A stretch of DNA of 64,000 nucleotides from Burkholderia anthina (GTDB lineage: Bacteria; Pseudomonadota; Gammaproteobacteria; Burkholderiales; Burkholderiaceae), in NCBI RefSeq assembly GCF_001547525.1, contig NZ_CM003768.1, positions 1,984,001 to 2,048,000 on the forward strand, written 5' to 3'. Numbering within the stretch: the stretch's first letter is position 1; each line of letters begins with the position of its first letter. The notes beneath the pieces were generated by a model, which did no database searches, was not told where the DNA came from, and worked only from the letters and a program-made list of their open reading frames with translations. Of the stretch, positions 1 to 9,522 are shown piece by piece. A program made the position numbers and the translations under genes.

Positions 1-41
1 TTAAAAAATACAATCGAGATGGTCAGACCATTGGACGCCTA

Positions 42-1664
42 TCACGCTTTCCAGACCGCTTTCAACAGCTTTTGTGTGTAAGGATGTGACGGTCTCGCGA
101 AGACGTCGGCCACCTCCCCCGACTCGACGACGGCGCCGTCCTGCATCACCGCGACGCGGTGCGCCATCGCGCCGATCACCTCCAGGTCGTGGCTGATGAA
201 GACGTAGCCGAGGTTGTATTTCTGTTGCAAATTCGCGAGCAGCTTCAGCACCTGCTGCTGGATCGACACGTCGAGCGCCGAGGTCGGCTCGTCGAGGATC
301 AGGATGCGCGGCTCCAGCACCAGCGCCCGCGCGATCGCGATCCGCTGGCGCTGGCCGCCCGAGAATTCGTGCGGATAACGGTGCAGCACCGTACGGTCGA
401 GGCCGACTTCGCGCAGCACCGCGAGCGATTTCGCGCGGCGCGCATCGGGCGTCATGTCCGGGCGGTGCAGCTCGAGCCCCTCGCCGACGATCCGCTCGAT
501 CGTGTGACGCGGCGAAAGCGAACTGAACGGATCCTGAAAGACCACCTGCATGTTCGAGCGCAGCGCGGTCTGCTCGCGGCCGCGATAGGTCGACAGCGCG
601 CGCCCCTGGAATTCGATCTCGCCGCCGGCCGTCTTCTGCAGCCCGAGCAGCGCCATCGCGAGCGTCGACTTCCCCGATCCCGATTCGCCGACGATCCCGA
701 GCGTTTCGCCCTGCCGCACCGACACCGACACGTCGGCCACGGCCGTCACCGGCACCGTGCCGAACCAGCCCGCGAAGCCCGGCCGCTTGCGCGCGAACTG
801 CACGCTCACGTGACGCGCGTCGAGCACGACGGGCGCGATCGGCATCACCGGCGTGACCGCGCGCTGCGGCCGGCTGTTCAGCAGCCGCTGCGTATACGGA
901 TGCTCGGGCGCCGCGAAGATCCGCTCGACGGGCCCGCTCTCGACCAGCCGGCCGTGCTCCATCACCGCGACGCGCTGCGCGAAGTGCCGCACGAGATTCA
1001 GGTCATGCGTGATCAGCAGGATCGCCATCCCGCGCTTTTCCGCTTCCTCGCGCTGCAGTTCCAGCAGCAGATCGACGATCTGCGCGCGGATCGTCACGTC
1101 GAGCGCGGTGGTCGGCTCGTCGGCGAGCAGCAGGCGCGGCCGGCACGCGAGCGCCATCGCGATCATCGCGCGCTGCCGCTGGCCGCCCGACAACTGGTGC
1201 GGGTAGCTGTCGACGCGCTTGTCCGGCTCCGCGATGCCGGTGCGCGCGAGCAGCGCGATCGCCCGCTTGCGCGCCTCCACGGCCGATACGCCGTCGTGCA
1301 GCACGATCGTCTCGCCGATCTGCACGCCGATCGTATACAGCGGATTGAGCGCCGTCATCGGCTCCTGGAAGATCATCGCGATGTCCGAGCCGCGCAGCCC
1401 GCGCATCTCGCGCTCGCTCCTGGCCGCCAGATCCTGCCCCGCGAAGCGGATCGCGCCCGTGACCTCGGCGTCGCGCAGCAACCGCAGGATCGACAGCGCG
1501 GTCACGCTCTTGCCGGACCCCGACTCGCCGACGAGCGCGACGCGCTCGCCGCGCCCGATCGCGAGCGTCACGTCGTCCACCGCGACCGTGTCGCCGAAAC
1601 GGACGTGCAGACGCTCGAGCGACAGCAGCGGCTCGTGTTGCGTCGATACGGTCGACTCGCTCAT
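42..1664 (-). CDS. yejF: YejF-type ABC importer ATPase (two fused NBDs)
   Basis: Cytoplasmic ATPase driving a peptide/microcin C-type ABC importer. The 540-residue protein holds two complete nucleotide-binding domains: Walker A GESGSGKS at residues 46-53 and again at 326-333, signature LSGGQ at about 158-162 and FSGGQ in the second half, and Walker B LLLADEP near 178. This tandem arrangement and length fit YejF rather than the separate OppD/OppF pair. The ATG at 1664 overlaps the yejE stop by 4 nt (ATGA), so translation is probably coupled; the open frame runs on upstream but only inside yejE. It is the last gene of yejA-yejB-yejE-yejF. The substrate is inferred from family; dipeptide transport is an alternative. 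Confidence 0.93.
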   Translation of the reverse strand: MSESTVSTQHEPLLSLERLHVRFGDTVAVDDVTLAIGRGERVALVGESGSGKSVTALSILRLLRDAEVTGAIRFAGQDLAARSEREMRGLRGSDIAMIFQEPMTALNPLYTIGVQIGETIVLHDGVSAVEARKRAIALLARTGIAEPDKRVDSYPHQLSGGQRQRAMIAMALACRPRLLLADEPTTALDVTIRAQIVDLLLELQREEAEKRGMAILLITHDLNLVRHFAQRVAVMEHGRLVESGPVERIFAAPEHPYTQRLLNSRPQRAVTPVMPIAPVVLDARHVSVQFARKRPGFAGWFGTVPVTAVADVSVSVRQGETLGIVGESGSGKSTLAMALLGLQKTAGGEIEFQGRALSTYRGREQTALRSNMQVVFQDPFSSLSPRHTIERIVGEGLELHRPDMTPDARRAKSLAVLREVGLDRTVLHRYPHEFSGGQRQRIAIARALVLEPRILILDEPTSALDVSIQQQVLKLLANLQQKYNLGYVFISHDLEVIGAMAHRVAVMQDGAVVESGEVADVFARPSHPYTQKLLKAVWKA

Positions 1665-2758
1665 CGCTGCCCTCCCGCGGCGCGCACCGAATCGGCGATC
1701 CGCGTGTCGAGCGCGTTGCGCAACGCATCGCCCATGAAGGTCAGCAGCAGCAGCGTCGCGACCAGCACGCCGAACGTCGACAGCGAGATCCACCACGCAT
1801 CGAGATTGCCCTTGCCCTGCGCGAGCAACTCGCCCAGGCTCGGCGTCGGCGGCGGTACGCCGAGGCCGAGGAAATCGAGGCTGGTGAGCGCGAGGATCGA
1901 GCCGCTCATCCGGAACGGCAGGAACGTGATCACCGGCGTCAGACTGTTCGGCAGCACGTGGCGCCAGATGATCTGCCAGTTCGTCAGCCCCATCGCGCGG
2001 GCCGCGCGCACGTAGTCCTGCGTGCGGTTGCGCAGGAATTCCGCGCGCACGTAGTCGGCGAGCCCGATCCAGCCGAACAGCGACAGCAGCACGATCAGCA
2101 GCAGGAAGCTCGGCTCGAAGATCGACGCGAAGATGATCAGCAGGTACAGCTCCGGCAGCGAGCTCCAGATCTCGATCAGCCGCTGCCCGACGATGTCGAT
2201 GCGCCCGCCGAAGAAGCCCTGCACCGCGCCCGCGGCGATCCCGAGCAGCGTGCCGATCGCGGTCAGGATCAGCCCGAACTCGACCGACACGCGGAACCCG
2301 TACACGAGCCGCGCGAGCAGGTCGCGGCCCTGCGCATCGGTGCCGAGCCAGTTCTCGCGCGACGGCGGCGCCGGATTCGGCACGTTCGAGAAGTAGTTCA
2401 GCGTGTCGTAGTAATAGCGGTTCGGCGGATAGACGACGAAGTTGCCGGGCGCCTCGAGCCGCTTGCGCACGTACGGATCGAGATAGTCGGCCGGCGTCGG
2501 GAAATCGCCGCCGAAGGTCGTCTCCGGGTACGCATGGAACATCGGGAAATAGGTCTGGCCGTCGTAGCGCACGACGAGCGGCTTGTCGTTCGACCACAGC
2601 GGCGCCGCAAGGCTCGCGGCAAAGGCCACGACGAAGATCACGAAGCTCCAGTAGCCGAGGCGCTGCTGCCTGAAGCGCTGCCACACGCGGCGCGCGGGCG
2701 ACGGCGACACGCGCGCGCGCGCGGCGTCGATGCGGGGGGATGCGACGGCCCGGTTCAT
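1661..2758 (-). CDS. yejE: YejE-type ABC importer permease
   Basis: Inner-membrane permease subunit of the peptide importer, 365 residues. It has an N-terminal transmembrane segment at about residues 34-55 (WSFVIFVVAFAASLAAPLW), a large periplasmic insert rich in Tyr, Phe and Pro (about 60-135) that is typical of YejE, and then a DppC-like permease core with the coupling-loop sequence EFLRNRTQDYVRAARAMG. The long periplasmic loop distinguishes it from ordinary OppC/DppC. It follows yejB after a 48-nt gap and overlaps yejF by 4 nt. It should pair with YejB to form the channel fed by the binding protein YejA. Confidence 0.92.
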   Translation of the reverse strand: MNRAVASPRIDAARARVSPSPARRVWQRFRQQRLGYWSFVIFVVAFAASLAAPLWSNDKPLVVRYDGQTYFPMFHAYPETTFGGDFPTPADYLDPYVRKRLEAPGNFVVYPPNRYYYDTLNYFSNVPNPAPPSRENWLGTDAQGRDLLARLVYGFRVSVEFGLILTAIGTLLGIAAGAVQGFFGGRIDIVGQRLIEIWSSLPELYLLIIFASIFEPSFLLLIVLLSLFGWIGLADYVRAEFLRNRTQDYVRAARAMGLTNWQIIWRHVLPNSLTPVITFLPFRMSGSILALTSLDFLGLGVPPPTPSLGELLAQGKGNLDAWWISLSTFGVLVATLLLLTFMGDALRNALDTRIADSVRAAGGQR

Positions 2759-2806
2759 CGCGCGCCTCGCCCGATGACGCCGGGCATGCGAACGGCTCGT
2801 TTCATG

Positions 2807-3850
2807 TCAGCGCTCCAGGTTGTCGAATTGAATGCGCGGATCGACCCACACATAGCAAAGATCGGAGATCAGCTTGGTCGCGAGCCCGATCAGCGTGAAT
2901 AGGTACAGCGTGCCGAGTACGACCGGGTAATCGCGCCGCACGACCGATTCGTAAGACAGCAGCCCGAGGCCGTCCAGCGAGAACAGCGTCTCGATCAGCA
3001 GGCTGCCGGTGAAGAACGCGCCGATGAACGCGGCCGGGAAGCCGACGATCAGCGGCAGCATCGCGTTGCGGAACACGTGCTTCCACAGCACGCTGCGCTC
3101 GGAGAGCCCCTTCGCGCGCGCGGTCAGCACGTATTGCCGGCGGATCTGGTCGAGGAACGCGTTCTTCGTGAGCATCGTGACGACCGCGAAACTGCCGACG
3201 ACCGACGCGGTGATCGGCAGCGCGATGTGCCACAGGTAGTCGAGCACCTTGCCGACGAGCGACAGCTGCGCGAAGTTGTCCGACGTGAGGCCGCGCAGCG
3301 GAAAGAGCTGCCAGAACGAGCCGCCGCCGAACAGCACGAGCAGCAGCACGCCGAGCACGAAGCCCGGAATCGCGTACCCGACGAGCACGACGAGGCTTGT
3401 CGCGACGTCGAACGGCGAACCGTTGCGCACGGCCTTCGCGATGCCGAGCGGCACCGAGATCAGGTACGTGAGGAAGAACGTCCACAACCCGATGCTGATC
3501 GACACGGGCAGCTTCTGCACGACCAGCGCCCACACGCTCTGGTGGCGGAAGTAGCTGTCGCCGAGATCGAAGCGCGCGAAGCGCTTCAGCATCAGCCAGT
3601 AGCGTTCGAGCGGCGGCTTGTCGAAGCCGTACAGCGCCTTCAGTTGCGCGAGTTGCTGCGCGTCGACGCCGGTGTGCGCACGCATCCCGAACGGCGTCGC
3701 GCCCTGCTCCGTCGCGCCCTTGCGCAACTCCTGCACGGCCTGCTCGACCGGGCCGCCCGGCACGAACTGGATCACCGCGAACGTGAGCGTCAGCACGCCG
3801 ACGAGCGTCGGGATCATCAGCAGCAGGCGTTTGAGGATGTAGCTCCACAT
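2807..3850 (-). CDS. yejB: YejB-type ABC importer permease
   Basis: First permease of the peptide importer, 347 residues, DppB/OppB superfamily. The N-terminus MWSYILKRLLLMIPTLVGV is the usual first membrane helix of this family. A periplasmic segment of about 100 residues follows, with the Yej-type sequence RYWLMLKRFARFDLGDS, and then five further hydrophobic segments with the cytoplasmic loop RQYVLTARAKGLSERSV. Start is ATG at 3850. It lies 51 nt downstream of yejA and upstream of yejE on the same strand, which completes a canonical A-B-E-F order. Confidence 0.93.
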   Translation of the reverse strand: MWSYILKRLLLMIPTLVGVLTLTFAVIQFVPGGPVEQAVQELRKGATEQGATPFGMRAHTGVDAQQLAQLKALYGFDKPPLERYWLMLKRFARFDLGDSYFRHQSVWALVVQKLPVSISIGLWTFFLTYLISVPLGIAKAVRNGSPFDVATSLVVLVGYAIPGFVLGVLLLVLFGGGSFWQLFPLRGLTSDNFAQLSLVGKVLDYLWHIALPITASVVGSFAVVTMLTKNAFLDQIRRQYVLTARAKGLSERSVLWKHVFRNAMLPLIVGFPAAFIGAFFTGSLLIETLFSLDGLGLLSYESVVRRDYPVVLGTLYLFTLIGLATKLISDLCYVWVDPRIQFDNLER

Positions 3851-3901
3851 AGGGCGTCGACTCGTGATCGGGTGGTGGGTTGGACGAAGGGCCGGCGCGG
3901 G

Positions 3902-5776
3902 TCAGTGATCGGGCTTCGCCCACCAGGTCGACACGACCCAGCCCTCGGCCGAATAGTACAGCGGCAGCGTCTGCGGATAGGCGAGCGTGCGCTTGTACGC
4001 GATGCGGTGCGTCGTGCTGTACCACTGCGGGACCGCGTAGTAGCCGTGCATCAGCACGCGATCGAGCGCGTGCGTCGCGTCGAGCAGTTCCTCGCGCGTC
4101 TGCGCGGCACCGAGCGCGTGCAGCAACGCGTCGACGGCCGGCGATTTCAGTCCGATGAAGTTGTCGGAACCCGGCTCGTCGGCGAACTTGCTCGCGTAAC
4201 GCGAGTACTGCTCGGCGCCCGGCACCTGCACGCCCGGCAGGCGGATCGTCGTCATGTCGTAGTCGAACGCATCGAGGCGCTTTTGCAGCAGCGCGTAATC
4301 GGCCGTGCGAAACCGCACGTCGATGCCGAGCTTCGCGAGGTTGCGCTGGTAGGCGGTCACGACGCCTTCCATCGCGCCGCCCGCATCGTCGAGGATCTCG
4401 AACGCGAACGGCTCGCCCTTCGCATTGCGCAGCGCACCGTCGCGATAGGTCCAGCCGGCCTGCGCGAGCAGCGCACGCGCCTTCAGCAGGTTCGCGCGCA
4501 GCGAGCCCGGCGGGTTCGTGTCCGGCTGCGTGACCATCGGGCCGAACACGGCCGGATCGAGCTGCGCGCGCAGCGGCTCCAGCAGCTTCAGCTCGCCTTC
4601 GCCAGGCGTACCGGTCGCCTGCAGGTCGGTATCGGCGAAATAACTGTTGAGGCGCGTGTACGCGCTGTAGAACAGCTGGCGGTTCAGCCATTCGAAGTCG
4701 AACGCGAGGTCGAGCGCCTGGCGCACGCGCACGTCGCGGAACAGCGGCCGGCGCAGGTTCATGAAGAAGCCCTGCATGCCGGCGCCGTTATGCTGGCGGA
4801 ATTCGCGCTTGATCAGTTCGCCGCTGTCGAAGCGCTTGCCGACGTCGCGCCGCGCCCAGTTGCGCGCGATGTACTCGACGAGCACGTCGTATTCGCCGGC
4901 CTTGAACGCCTCGAGCCGCGCGACGCCGTCGCCGTACAGCTTGTAGACGATCCGCTCGAAGTTGTGGGTGCCGACCCGCACCGGCAGGTCGGCGCCCCAG
5001 TACGCGGGGTTGCGCCGGTAGGTGATCGTGCGGCCGTTGTCGTAGCGCTCGATCACGTAAGGGCCGCTGCCGATCGGCTGCTCGAACGCGAGCTGGTCGA
5101 ACGGGATGCGCGAGCCGTCCGCCCGCAGGCCCCACTTGCGCGAGAACACGGGCACGCCGCCGGCGATCAGCGGCAGCTCGCGATTCGCGCTGCGGAACTC
5201 GAAACGCACGGTCGCCGGATCGACGACCACGGCCTTCGCGATCTCCGCGAAATACGCGCCGAACTGCGGCGCGGCCTGCTTGCTCTTCAGCGTATCGAAC
5301 GAAAACTTGACGTCGTCCGCCGTGACGCGATCGCCGTTCGAGAACCGCGCGCGCGGATTCAGGTGGAACGTGACCGAACGGCGGTCCGGCGCGACGTCGA
5401 TGTCGTCGGCCAACAGCCCGTATGCGGACGCCGGTTCGTCGGAGCTGCCCGTCGTGAGGCTCTCGAACAGCATGTCGATGCCGGGCGCGGCGTTGCCGCG
5501 CATCGTGAACGGATTGAACTTGTCGAACGACGTCAGCCGGTTCGGGTTCGCAAGCACCAGCGTGCCGCCCTTCGGCGCGTCGGGATTCACGTAGTCGAAA
5601 TGCTTGAAGCCCGGCGGATACTTCGGCTCGCCGTACTGCGCAATCGCATAGGCCGCATGCGCGGCCGGCGCCGCGAGCGCCGCGTGCAGCGCCAGCACCG
5701 CGGCCACGCGGCCGGCAGCCCGCAGCACGCCGAAGCGGGCGCGCGTGGCGGCGGCCCGGGGCGAACCCTTCGTCAT
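3902..5776 (-). CDS. yejA: YejA-type periplasmic peptide-binding protein
   Basis: Family 5 extracellular solute-binding protein of 624 residues that should capture an oligopeptide in the periplasm and deliver it to YejBE. A twin-charged N-terminus and hydrophobic stretch end at an AHA-type signal cleavage site near residue 41. The mature start carries the Yej hallmark YGEPKYPPGFKHFDYVNPDA and then the family 5 pattern SYGLLADDI and FHLNPRARFSNGDRVTADD. First gene of the operon. A TAGAAT hexamer about 40 nt upstream (near 5816-5821, minus strand) could be its -10 element, though no convincing -35 is visible. Confidence 0.92.
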   Translation of the reverse strand: MTKGSPRAAATRARFGVLRAAGRVAAVLALHAALAAPAAHAAYAIAQYGEPKYPPGFKHFDYVNPDAPKGGTLVLANPNRLTSFDKFNPFTMRGNAAPGIDMLFESLTTGSSDEPASAYGLLADDIDVAPDRRSVTFHLNPRARFSNGDRVTADDVKFSFDTLKSKQAAPQFGAYFAEIAKAVVVDPATVRFEFRSANRELPLIAGGVPVFSRKWGLRADGSRIPFDQLAFEQPIGSGPYVIERYDNGRTITYRRNPAYWGADLPVRVGTHNFERIVYKLYGDGVARLEAFKAGEYDVLVEYIARNWARRDVGKRFDSGELIKREFRQHNGAGMQGFFMNLRRPLFRDVRVRQALDLAFDFEWLNRQLFYSAYTRLNSYFADTDLQATGTPGEGELKLLEPLRAQLDPAVFGPMVTQPDTNPPGSLRANLLKARALLAQAGWTYRDGALRNAKGEPFAFEILDDAGGAMEGVVTAYQRNLAKLGIDVRFRTADYALLQKRLDAFDYDMTTIRLPGVQVPGAEQYSRYASKFADEPGSDNFIGLKSPAVDALLHALGAAQTREELLDATHALDRVLMHGYYAVPQWYSTTHRIAYKRTLAYPQTLPLYYSAEGWVVSTWWAKPDH

Positions 5777-5840
5777 AGAGGCCCTGTCGTCGAATGAGGG
5801 TAGTAACGTGGAGCGATTCTACCCATTCATCTGTCGAGCC

Positions 5841-5866
5841 AAAAGAAAACCGCCAACGCGGGCGGT
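5841..5866 (-). terminator. Rho-independent terminator for the 5918-6271 gene
   Basis: On the minus strand ACCGCC and GGCGGT arms (plus-strand 5849-5854 and 5861-5866) close a 6-nt loop and are followed by TTTTCTTTT. It lies about 50 nt beyond the stop of the Pro/Trp-rich small protein and ahead of yejA, so it insulates the two. Confidence 0.7.
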
Positions 5867-5917
5867 CTTCTTCGCGAGCAGTTGTCGCGCACGCGGCACG
5901 CATGCGCGAGCCGCCCG

Positions 5918-6271
5918 TCAGCGCCAGCCGTTGTGGCGGCCGTGATCCCAGTGGCCGCGATCGCCCCAGCCGCGACCATGGTGGCGATACCATTCGTCGC
6001 GGCCCCAGTAGCGGCGGCCGTCCCAGTAGCGGTCGCCGTGCCAGCCGATCACGATCGCCGGCGCCGGCCCGTACACGGGCGCCGGCGCATAGACCGGCGC
6101 CGGCTGGTAGACGACCGGCGGCGGAGGCGGCGCATACACGGGCGCGGGCGCGACGTAGACCGGTGCCGGCACGCCGACGTTGATCCCGACATTGACTCCC
6201 GCCATTGCTGCGCCCGACACGAGCAAGGCCGTCATACCGGTCAGGAGCGAGGCAACACGCAAAGTCTTCAT
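5918..6271 (-). CDS. Pro/Tyr/Trp-rich small exported protein
   Basis: 117-residue protein with a clear signal peptide (MKTLRVASLLTGMTALLVSG, cleavage near AMA). The mature part has a low-complexity Pro-Ala-Pro-Val-Tyr repeat region (about residues 33-75) and then a tail rich in Trp, Tyr, His, Arg and Gly. I chose the ATG at 6271 because GAGGAA sits just upstream and the signal peptide begins there; a longer open frame upstream lacks such support. Similar Pro-Val-Tyr repeat exported proteins are common in Burkholderia, but no function is established as far as I know. Monocistronic, with its own terminator. Confidence 0.8.
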   Translation of the reverse strand: MKTLRVASLLTGMTALLVSGAAMAGVNVGINVGVPAPVYVAPAPVYAPPPPPVVYQPAPVYAPAPVYGPAPAIVIGWHGDRYWDGRRYWGRDEWYRHHGRGWGDRGHWDHGRHNGWR

Positions 6272-6541
6272 GGATTCCTCTTCTGGTTGTGTCATGTGTG
6301 ATTCGACTATAGCGGCAAGCGCCGCGCCCGCATATTTCAAGTTTGTAAGAACTGATGCGCGGCATCGCAACGGGAAGCCCGCGCTAACGTCTTGTAACAA
6401 TCGGCGCCCGCCCCCGTCCCCCGCTCTTTCCCCCTTGAACATCCTTCATCCCGCGTCGCGCCCGGCGTCAAGCGGCCCCGCGCCCTCCGGGCGGGCCGGA
6501 CCGGGCCCGTCAAACCCCTTCTTGCCGAGCGCCAATATCCG

Positions 6542-7207
6542 TCACCCGCCCGTATCGAACCGGAAACCGAATCTCGCGACCGTTTCGATCCGGGCGGAGA
6601 ACGCGTGTGCGACCAGCTTGCGCCGCAACCGCACGACCAGCGCATTGACCGTCTCGGGTTCGATGTCGGCATCGTCCCACGCATAACGCAGCACGGCGTC
6701 GCGGCCGACCGGCCGCCCCGCTTCACGCAGCAGGCATTCGACCACGCGAAATTCCCGCGCGGTGAGCGCGAGCCGCCGGCCATGCTCCTCGAGCGCGCGC
6801 GTGGCCGTATCGAGTCGAACCGATTCACGCGTGGCGACGACGCCCGCGCGGCGCCACAGCGCGCGCAACCGCTCGTGCAGTTCGACGAACGAACACGGAT
6901 GGGCAAGACATACGTCGCAGCCGGCCTTCAGCATTTGCGCGCGCCGGGCGGGCGTGGCGCCGGCGACGATCGCGGCAATCGTCGCGCCGCCGGCCGACGC
7001 GGCGAGCCGCGGCAATCCTTCGAGGATCGCCGGGCGCGCGGCGGCATCGGTCGCGACGATCACGATCGCGTCGAACCGGCCCTGCGTCGCCGCAAAACAG
7101 CCATCGCGCCATTCGTCGACGCGCTCGACGCCGTGCATGCTTTCCCGAAACGCCTTGTCGAGCCGCGACGCGCCGGGGTTCGGCGGCGCAATCAGCAGGA
7201 TGCGCAT
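6542..7207 (-). CDS. OmpR-type regulator with degenerate receiver domain
   Basis: 221 residues: a receiver-like N-terminal half (1-115) and an OmpR/PhoB winged-helix C-terminal half (about 125-221, with LTAREFRVVECLLREAG and a wing ending FRFDTGG). The receiver appears degenerate. The acidic pair after beta-1 is missing (MRILLIAPP), and aligned against the neighbouring canonical regulator, position 51 is Val where the phospho-acceptor Asp should be (FDAIVIV versus YDAITLD). It lies 19 nt downstream of the histidine kinase, so it belongs to the same transcript. I infer phosphorylation-independent or accessory control; an alternative acceptor such as Asp54 cannot be excluded. Start ATG at 7207. 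Confidence 0.82.
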   Translation of the reverse strand: MRILLIAPPNPGASRLDKAFRESMHGVERVDEWRDGCFAATQGRFDAIVIVATDAAARPAILEGLPRLAASAGGATIAAIVAGATPARRAQMLKAGCDVCLAHPCSFVELHERLRALWRRAGVVATRESVRLDTATRALEEHGRRLALTAREFRVVECLLREAGRPVGRDAVLRYAWDDADIEPETVNALVVRLRRKLVAHAFSARIETVARFGFRFDTGG

Positions 7208-7226
7208 CGATCGGGTTCCTGCGCCG

Positions 7227-8618
7227 TCACGCGAGCGAGCGCGGCCAGCATTCGACCGTGATCGCCGCACCGGCCGGCCGCGCATCGCCGATTCGCAGCG
7301 CGAAATCGTGCACGCGCATCACCGCCGACACGACGCTCAACCCGAGCCCGGAGCCGTTCACATGACGCGTGCGTTCGCCGCGATAGAAGCGTTCGAGCAC
7401 TGCATTGCGCTCGGCGGGCGGGATACCGGGCCCGGTGTCCTCGAACCGGACGAGCGGACCGTGCGGCGTCGCCTGGAGCACGACGCGCACACGGCCGCCC
7501 GGCGGCGTGAACTTGATCGCGTTGTCCGCGAGATTGCTGAACGCCTCGAACAACAACGCGCGGTCGCCATGGATGCCGTCGACCGCGGCCGCCTCGAGCG
7601 CGAACGACACGTCGACGGCCTCGGCCAGCGGTTCGTAAAGCTCGCACACATCGCGCAGCAAGGCCGCGACGTCGACCGCGGCAAAACCGCCGCGCCGGCT
7701 CAGCGTGCCGATCTCGGAGATGCGCAGCATCGCGCGAAAACGTTCGAGCAGGCGGTCGGTCTCGTCGCGCGCCGACGCCAGCAGCGCCGCCGACGCGGCA
7801 TCGTGTGCGCAGAACGGCTGGCCCGAGAGCCGCGCCAGCATCGTATGCACGCGTGCGAGCGGCGTGCGCAGGTCGTGCGCGATCCCGTCGCAGGTATGCC
7901 GCACCTCGCCCATCAACCGCTCGACTTCGTCGAGCATGTGGTTCACGAGATGCGCGAGCAGATCGAGTTCGTCGTAGCCGCCAACTGGCAGCCGCTTGCC
8001 GAGATCGCCTTCGGCGATCTGCCGCGTGACGCGCCGGATCGCGGCGACGCGGCGCATCTGCCGCATGCCGAGCATGCTGCCGCCCGCGACGCCCGCGATC
8101 AGGATCATCACGCCGCCGATCACGAGCCCGCGAATCGCGACGTCGCGGATCTGGATGAAATGCGACAGGTCGCGCGCGACCACCAGCGTCATCCCGTTGT
8201 CGCGGCGCACGGCCATCGCGCGCGCGATCGGCGACGATTGGCCGTCGAGCAGCACGAGCGTGCGGTCCAGCGTACGGCCGTGGCGATCGATGCGCAGCGC
8301 GGGCGGTGTCGTGATGTCGCCCGCCACGCGGCGCCCGCTCGCATCGAACAGCCCGTAGAAATTCGTGTGCATGTGCTCGTGCTCGAGCCGCCGATGGATC
8401 GCGAGCGGCAGCTCGGCATCGGGAATCGAATCGAAATAGATCAGTTGCCACGCGAGCACCTCGTCGGTGTCGCGCGTCATCGTGTGGGTCGCGGCCACGC
8501 TGATCACGCCCGCGAGCAGCAGCAGCGACACCGAGAAGATCGCCGCGTACGCGCACAGCCAGCGAAACGTCGTCGTATGCCAGCGGCGCGTGAAGTTCGC
8601 CGCGCGGGCTGCGTCCAT
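7227..8618 (-). CDS. Membrane sensor histidine kinase
   Basis: 463-residue two-component sensor. Membrane helix 1 spans about residues 20-42, a periplasmic sensor of about 115 residues follows, membrane helix 2 is at about 160-185, HAMP at 186-235, H-box HDLRTPL with His248, N-box NLADNAIKF and G-box DTGPGI and GLGLS. The ATG at 8618 is preceded by GGAGG and lies 11 nt after the cognate regulator gene; the longer open frame upstream is the regulator in another frame. It should autophosphorylate on His248 and pass phosphate to Asp51 of the 8630-9304 regulator. The stimulus is unknown. Confidence 0.9.
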   Translation of the reverse strand: MDAARAANFTRRWHTTTFRWLCAYAAIFSVSLLLLAGVISVAATHTMTRDTDEVLAWQLIYFDSIPDAELPLAIHRRLEHEHMHTNFYGLFDASGRRVAGDITTPPALRIDRHGRTLDRTLVLLDGQSSPIARAMAVRRDNGMTLVVARDLSHFIQIRDVAIRGLVIGGVMILIAGVAGGSMLGMRQMRRVAAIRRVTRQIAEGDLGKRLPVGGYDELDLLAHLVNHMLDEVERLMGEVRHTCDGIAHDLRTPLARVHTMLARLSGQPFCAHDAASAALLASARDETDRLLERFRAMLRISEIGTLSRRGGFAAVDVAALLRDVCELYEPLAEAVDVSFALEAAAVDGIHGDRALLFEAFSNLADNAIKFTPPGGRVRVVLQATPHGPLVRFEDTGPGIPPAERNAVLERFYRGERTRHVNGSGLGLSVVSAVMRVHDFALRIGDARPAGAAITVECWPRSLA

Positions 8619-8629
8619 CCGTGCCTCCG

Positions 8630-9304
8630 TCAAGCGAGCATGTAGCCCGATCCGCGCACCGTCTGGATCATCGGGTTCGCGCCAGGCGGATCGATCTTCT
8701 TGCGCAGCCGGCCCATGTGGACGTCGATCAGGTTGGTGCCGGGATCGAAGTGATAACCCCACACGGCCTCGAACAGCATCGTGCGCGTGATCGTCTGGCC
8801 TGCGTTGCGCATCATGAATTCGAGTACGCGGAACTCGGTCGGCAGCAGCGCGATCTCGTCGGCGCCGCGGCGCGCGCGGCGCGAAATGAGGTCGAGCTCG
8901 AGCGGGCCGACTTTCAGCAGCGTCTGCTGCGGCACGCCCGATGCCTGCCGGCGGCGCAGCAGCACTTCGATGCGCGCGCTCAGTTCGCCGGAATCGAACG
9001 GCTTCGTCAGGTAATCGTCGCCGCCCGCGCGCAGCCCGCGAATGCGCTCGTCGACGTCGCCGAGCGCGCTCAGCATCAGCACCGGCGTGTCGATGCCGAC
9101 CGTGCGCATCGCGGTCACGATCGCGAGACCGTCCGCGCCCGGCAGCATCCTGTCGAGCGTGATCGCGTCGTACGACGCGCTCATCGCGCGCATCATCCCC
9201 TCGCGACCGTTGTCGATCCAGTCGACCGCGAAGCCGCGTGCGGTCAGTTCGCCGACGATTTCGTTCGCGGTCACCGCATCGTCCTCGACCGTCAGTACTC
9301 GCAT
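8630..9304 (-). CDS. OmpR-family response regulator
   Basis: 224 residues: receiver domain (1-118) with the acidic pair Glu7-Asp8-Asp9, phospho-acceptor Asp51 (ITLDRMLPG) and conserved YLTKPF, followed by a winged-helix DNA-binding domain (about 130-224) ending QTVRGSGYMLA. Start ATG 9304 has a GAGGG site upstream. First gene of a three-gene set (regulator, kinase, second regulator). Sequence reads as QseB/TctD-like, but the specific regulon cannot be inferred. A TGAA/TTCA inverted repeat (9391-9404) lies in the divergent promoter region upstream. Confidence 0.92.
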   Translation of the reverse strand: MRVLTVEDDAVTANEIVGELTARGFAVDWIDNGREGMMRAMSASYDAITLDRMLPGADGLAIVTAMRTVGIDTPVLMLSALGDVDERIRGLRAGGDDYLTKPFDSGELSARIEVLLRRRQASGVPQQTLLKVGPLELDLISRRARRGADEIALLPTEFRVLEFMMRNAGQTITRTMLFEAVWGYHFDPGTNLIDVHMGRLRKKIDPPGANPMIQTVRGSGYMLA

Positions 9305-9522
9305 GGTTGCCCTCGCAATGAACTTCGAGACGGGCGCATACCACGCGCCCGCCACTATCGTAAGCGCCGCGATCGCCGTGCGGCGCAAGATGAAAATAGC
9401 TTCATCCGGCATCGCGGCAAGCGTGCGTAAAAAATGTTTCATCCGTCCGTCGCCTGCCCCGCGACCGCGGCCGTCTACGCTGACATCGTGCGGCAACGGG
9501 CCGCGAAACCAGGAGCTACCGG
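9305..9522. promoter_or_regulatory. Divergent promoter region between response regulator and DUF4148 gene
   Basis: 218-nt intergenic stretch serving two divergent genes. The octamer TTCATCCG occurs twice (9401-9408 and 9438-9445), and TGAA-N6-TTCA (9391-9404) overlaps the first copy. These could be binding sites for the adjacent regulators, but this is inference from repetition only. Confidence 0.35.

Noticed and set aside
159..2015. Long plus-strand open frame across yejF and yejE
   Set aside because: Antisense to well-supported ABC transporter genes, and its translation is His/Arg-rich and structureless.
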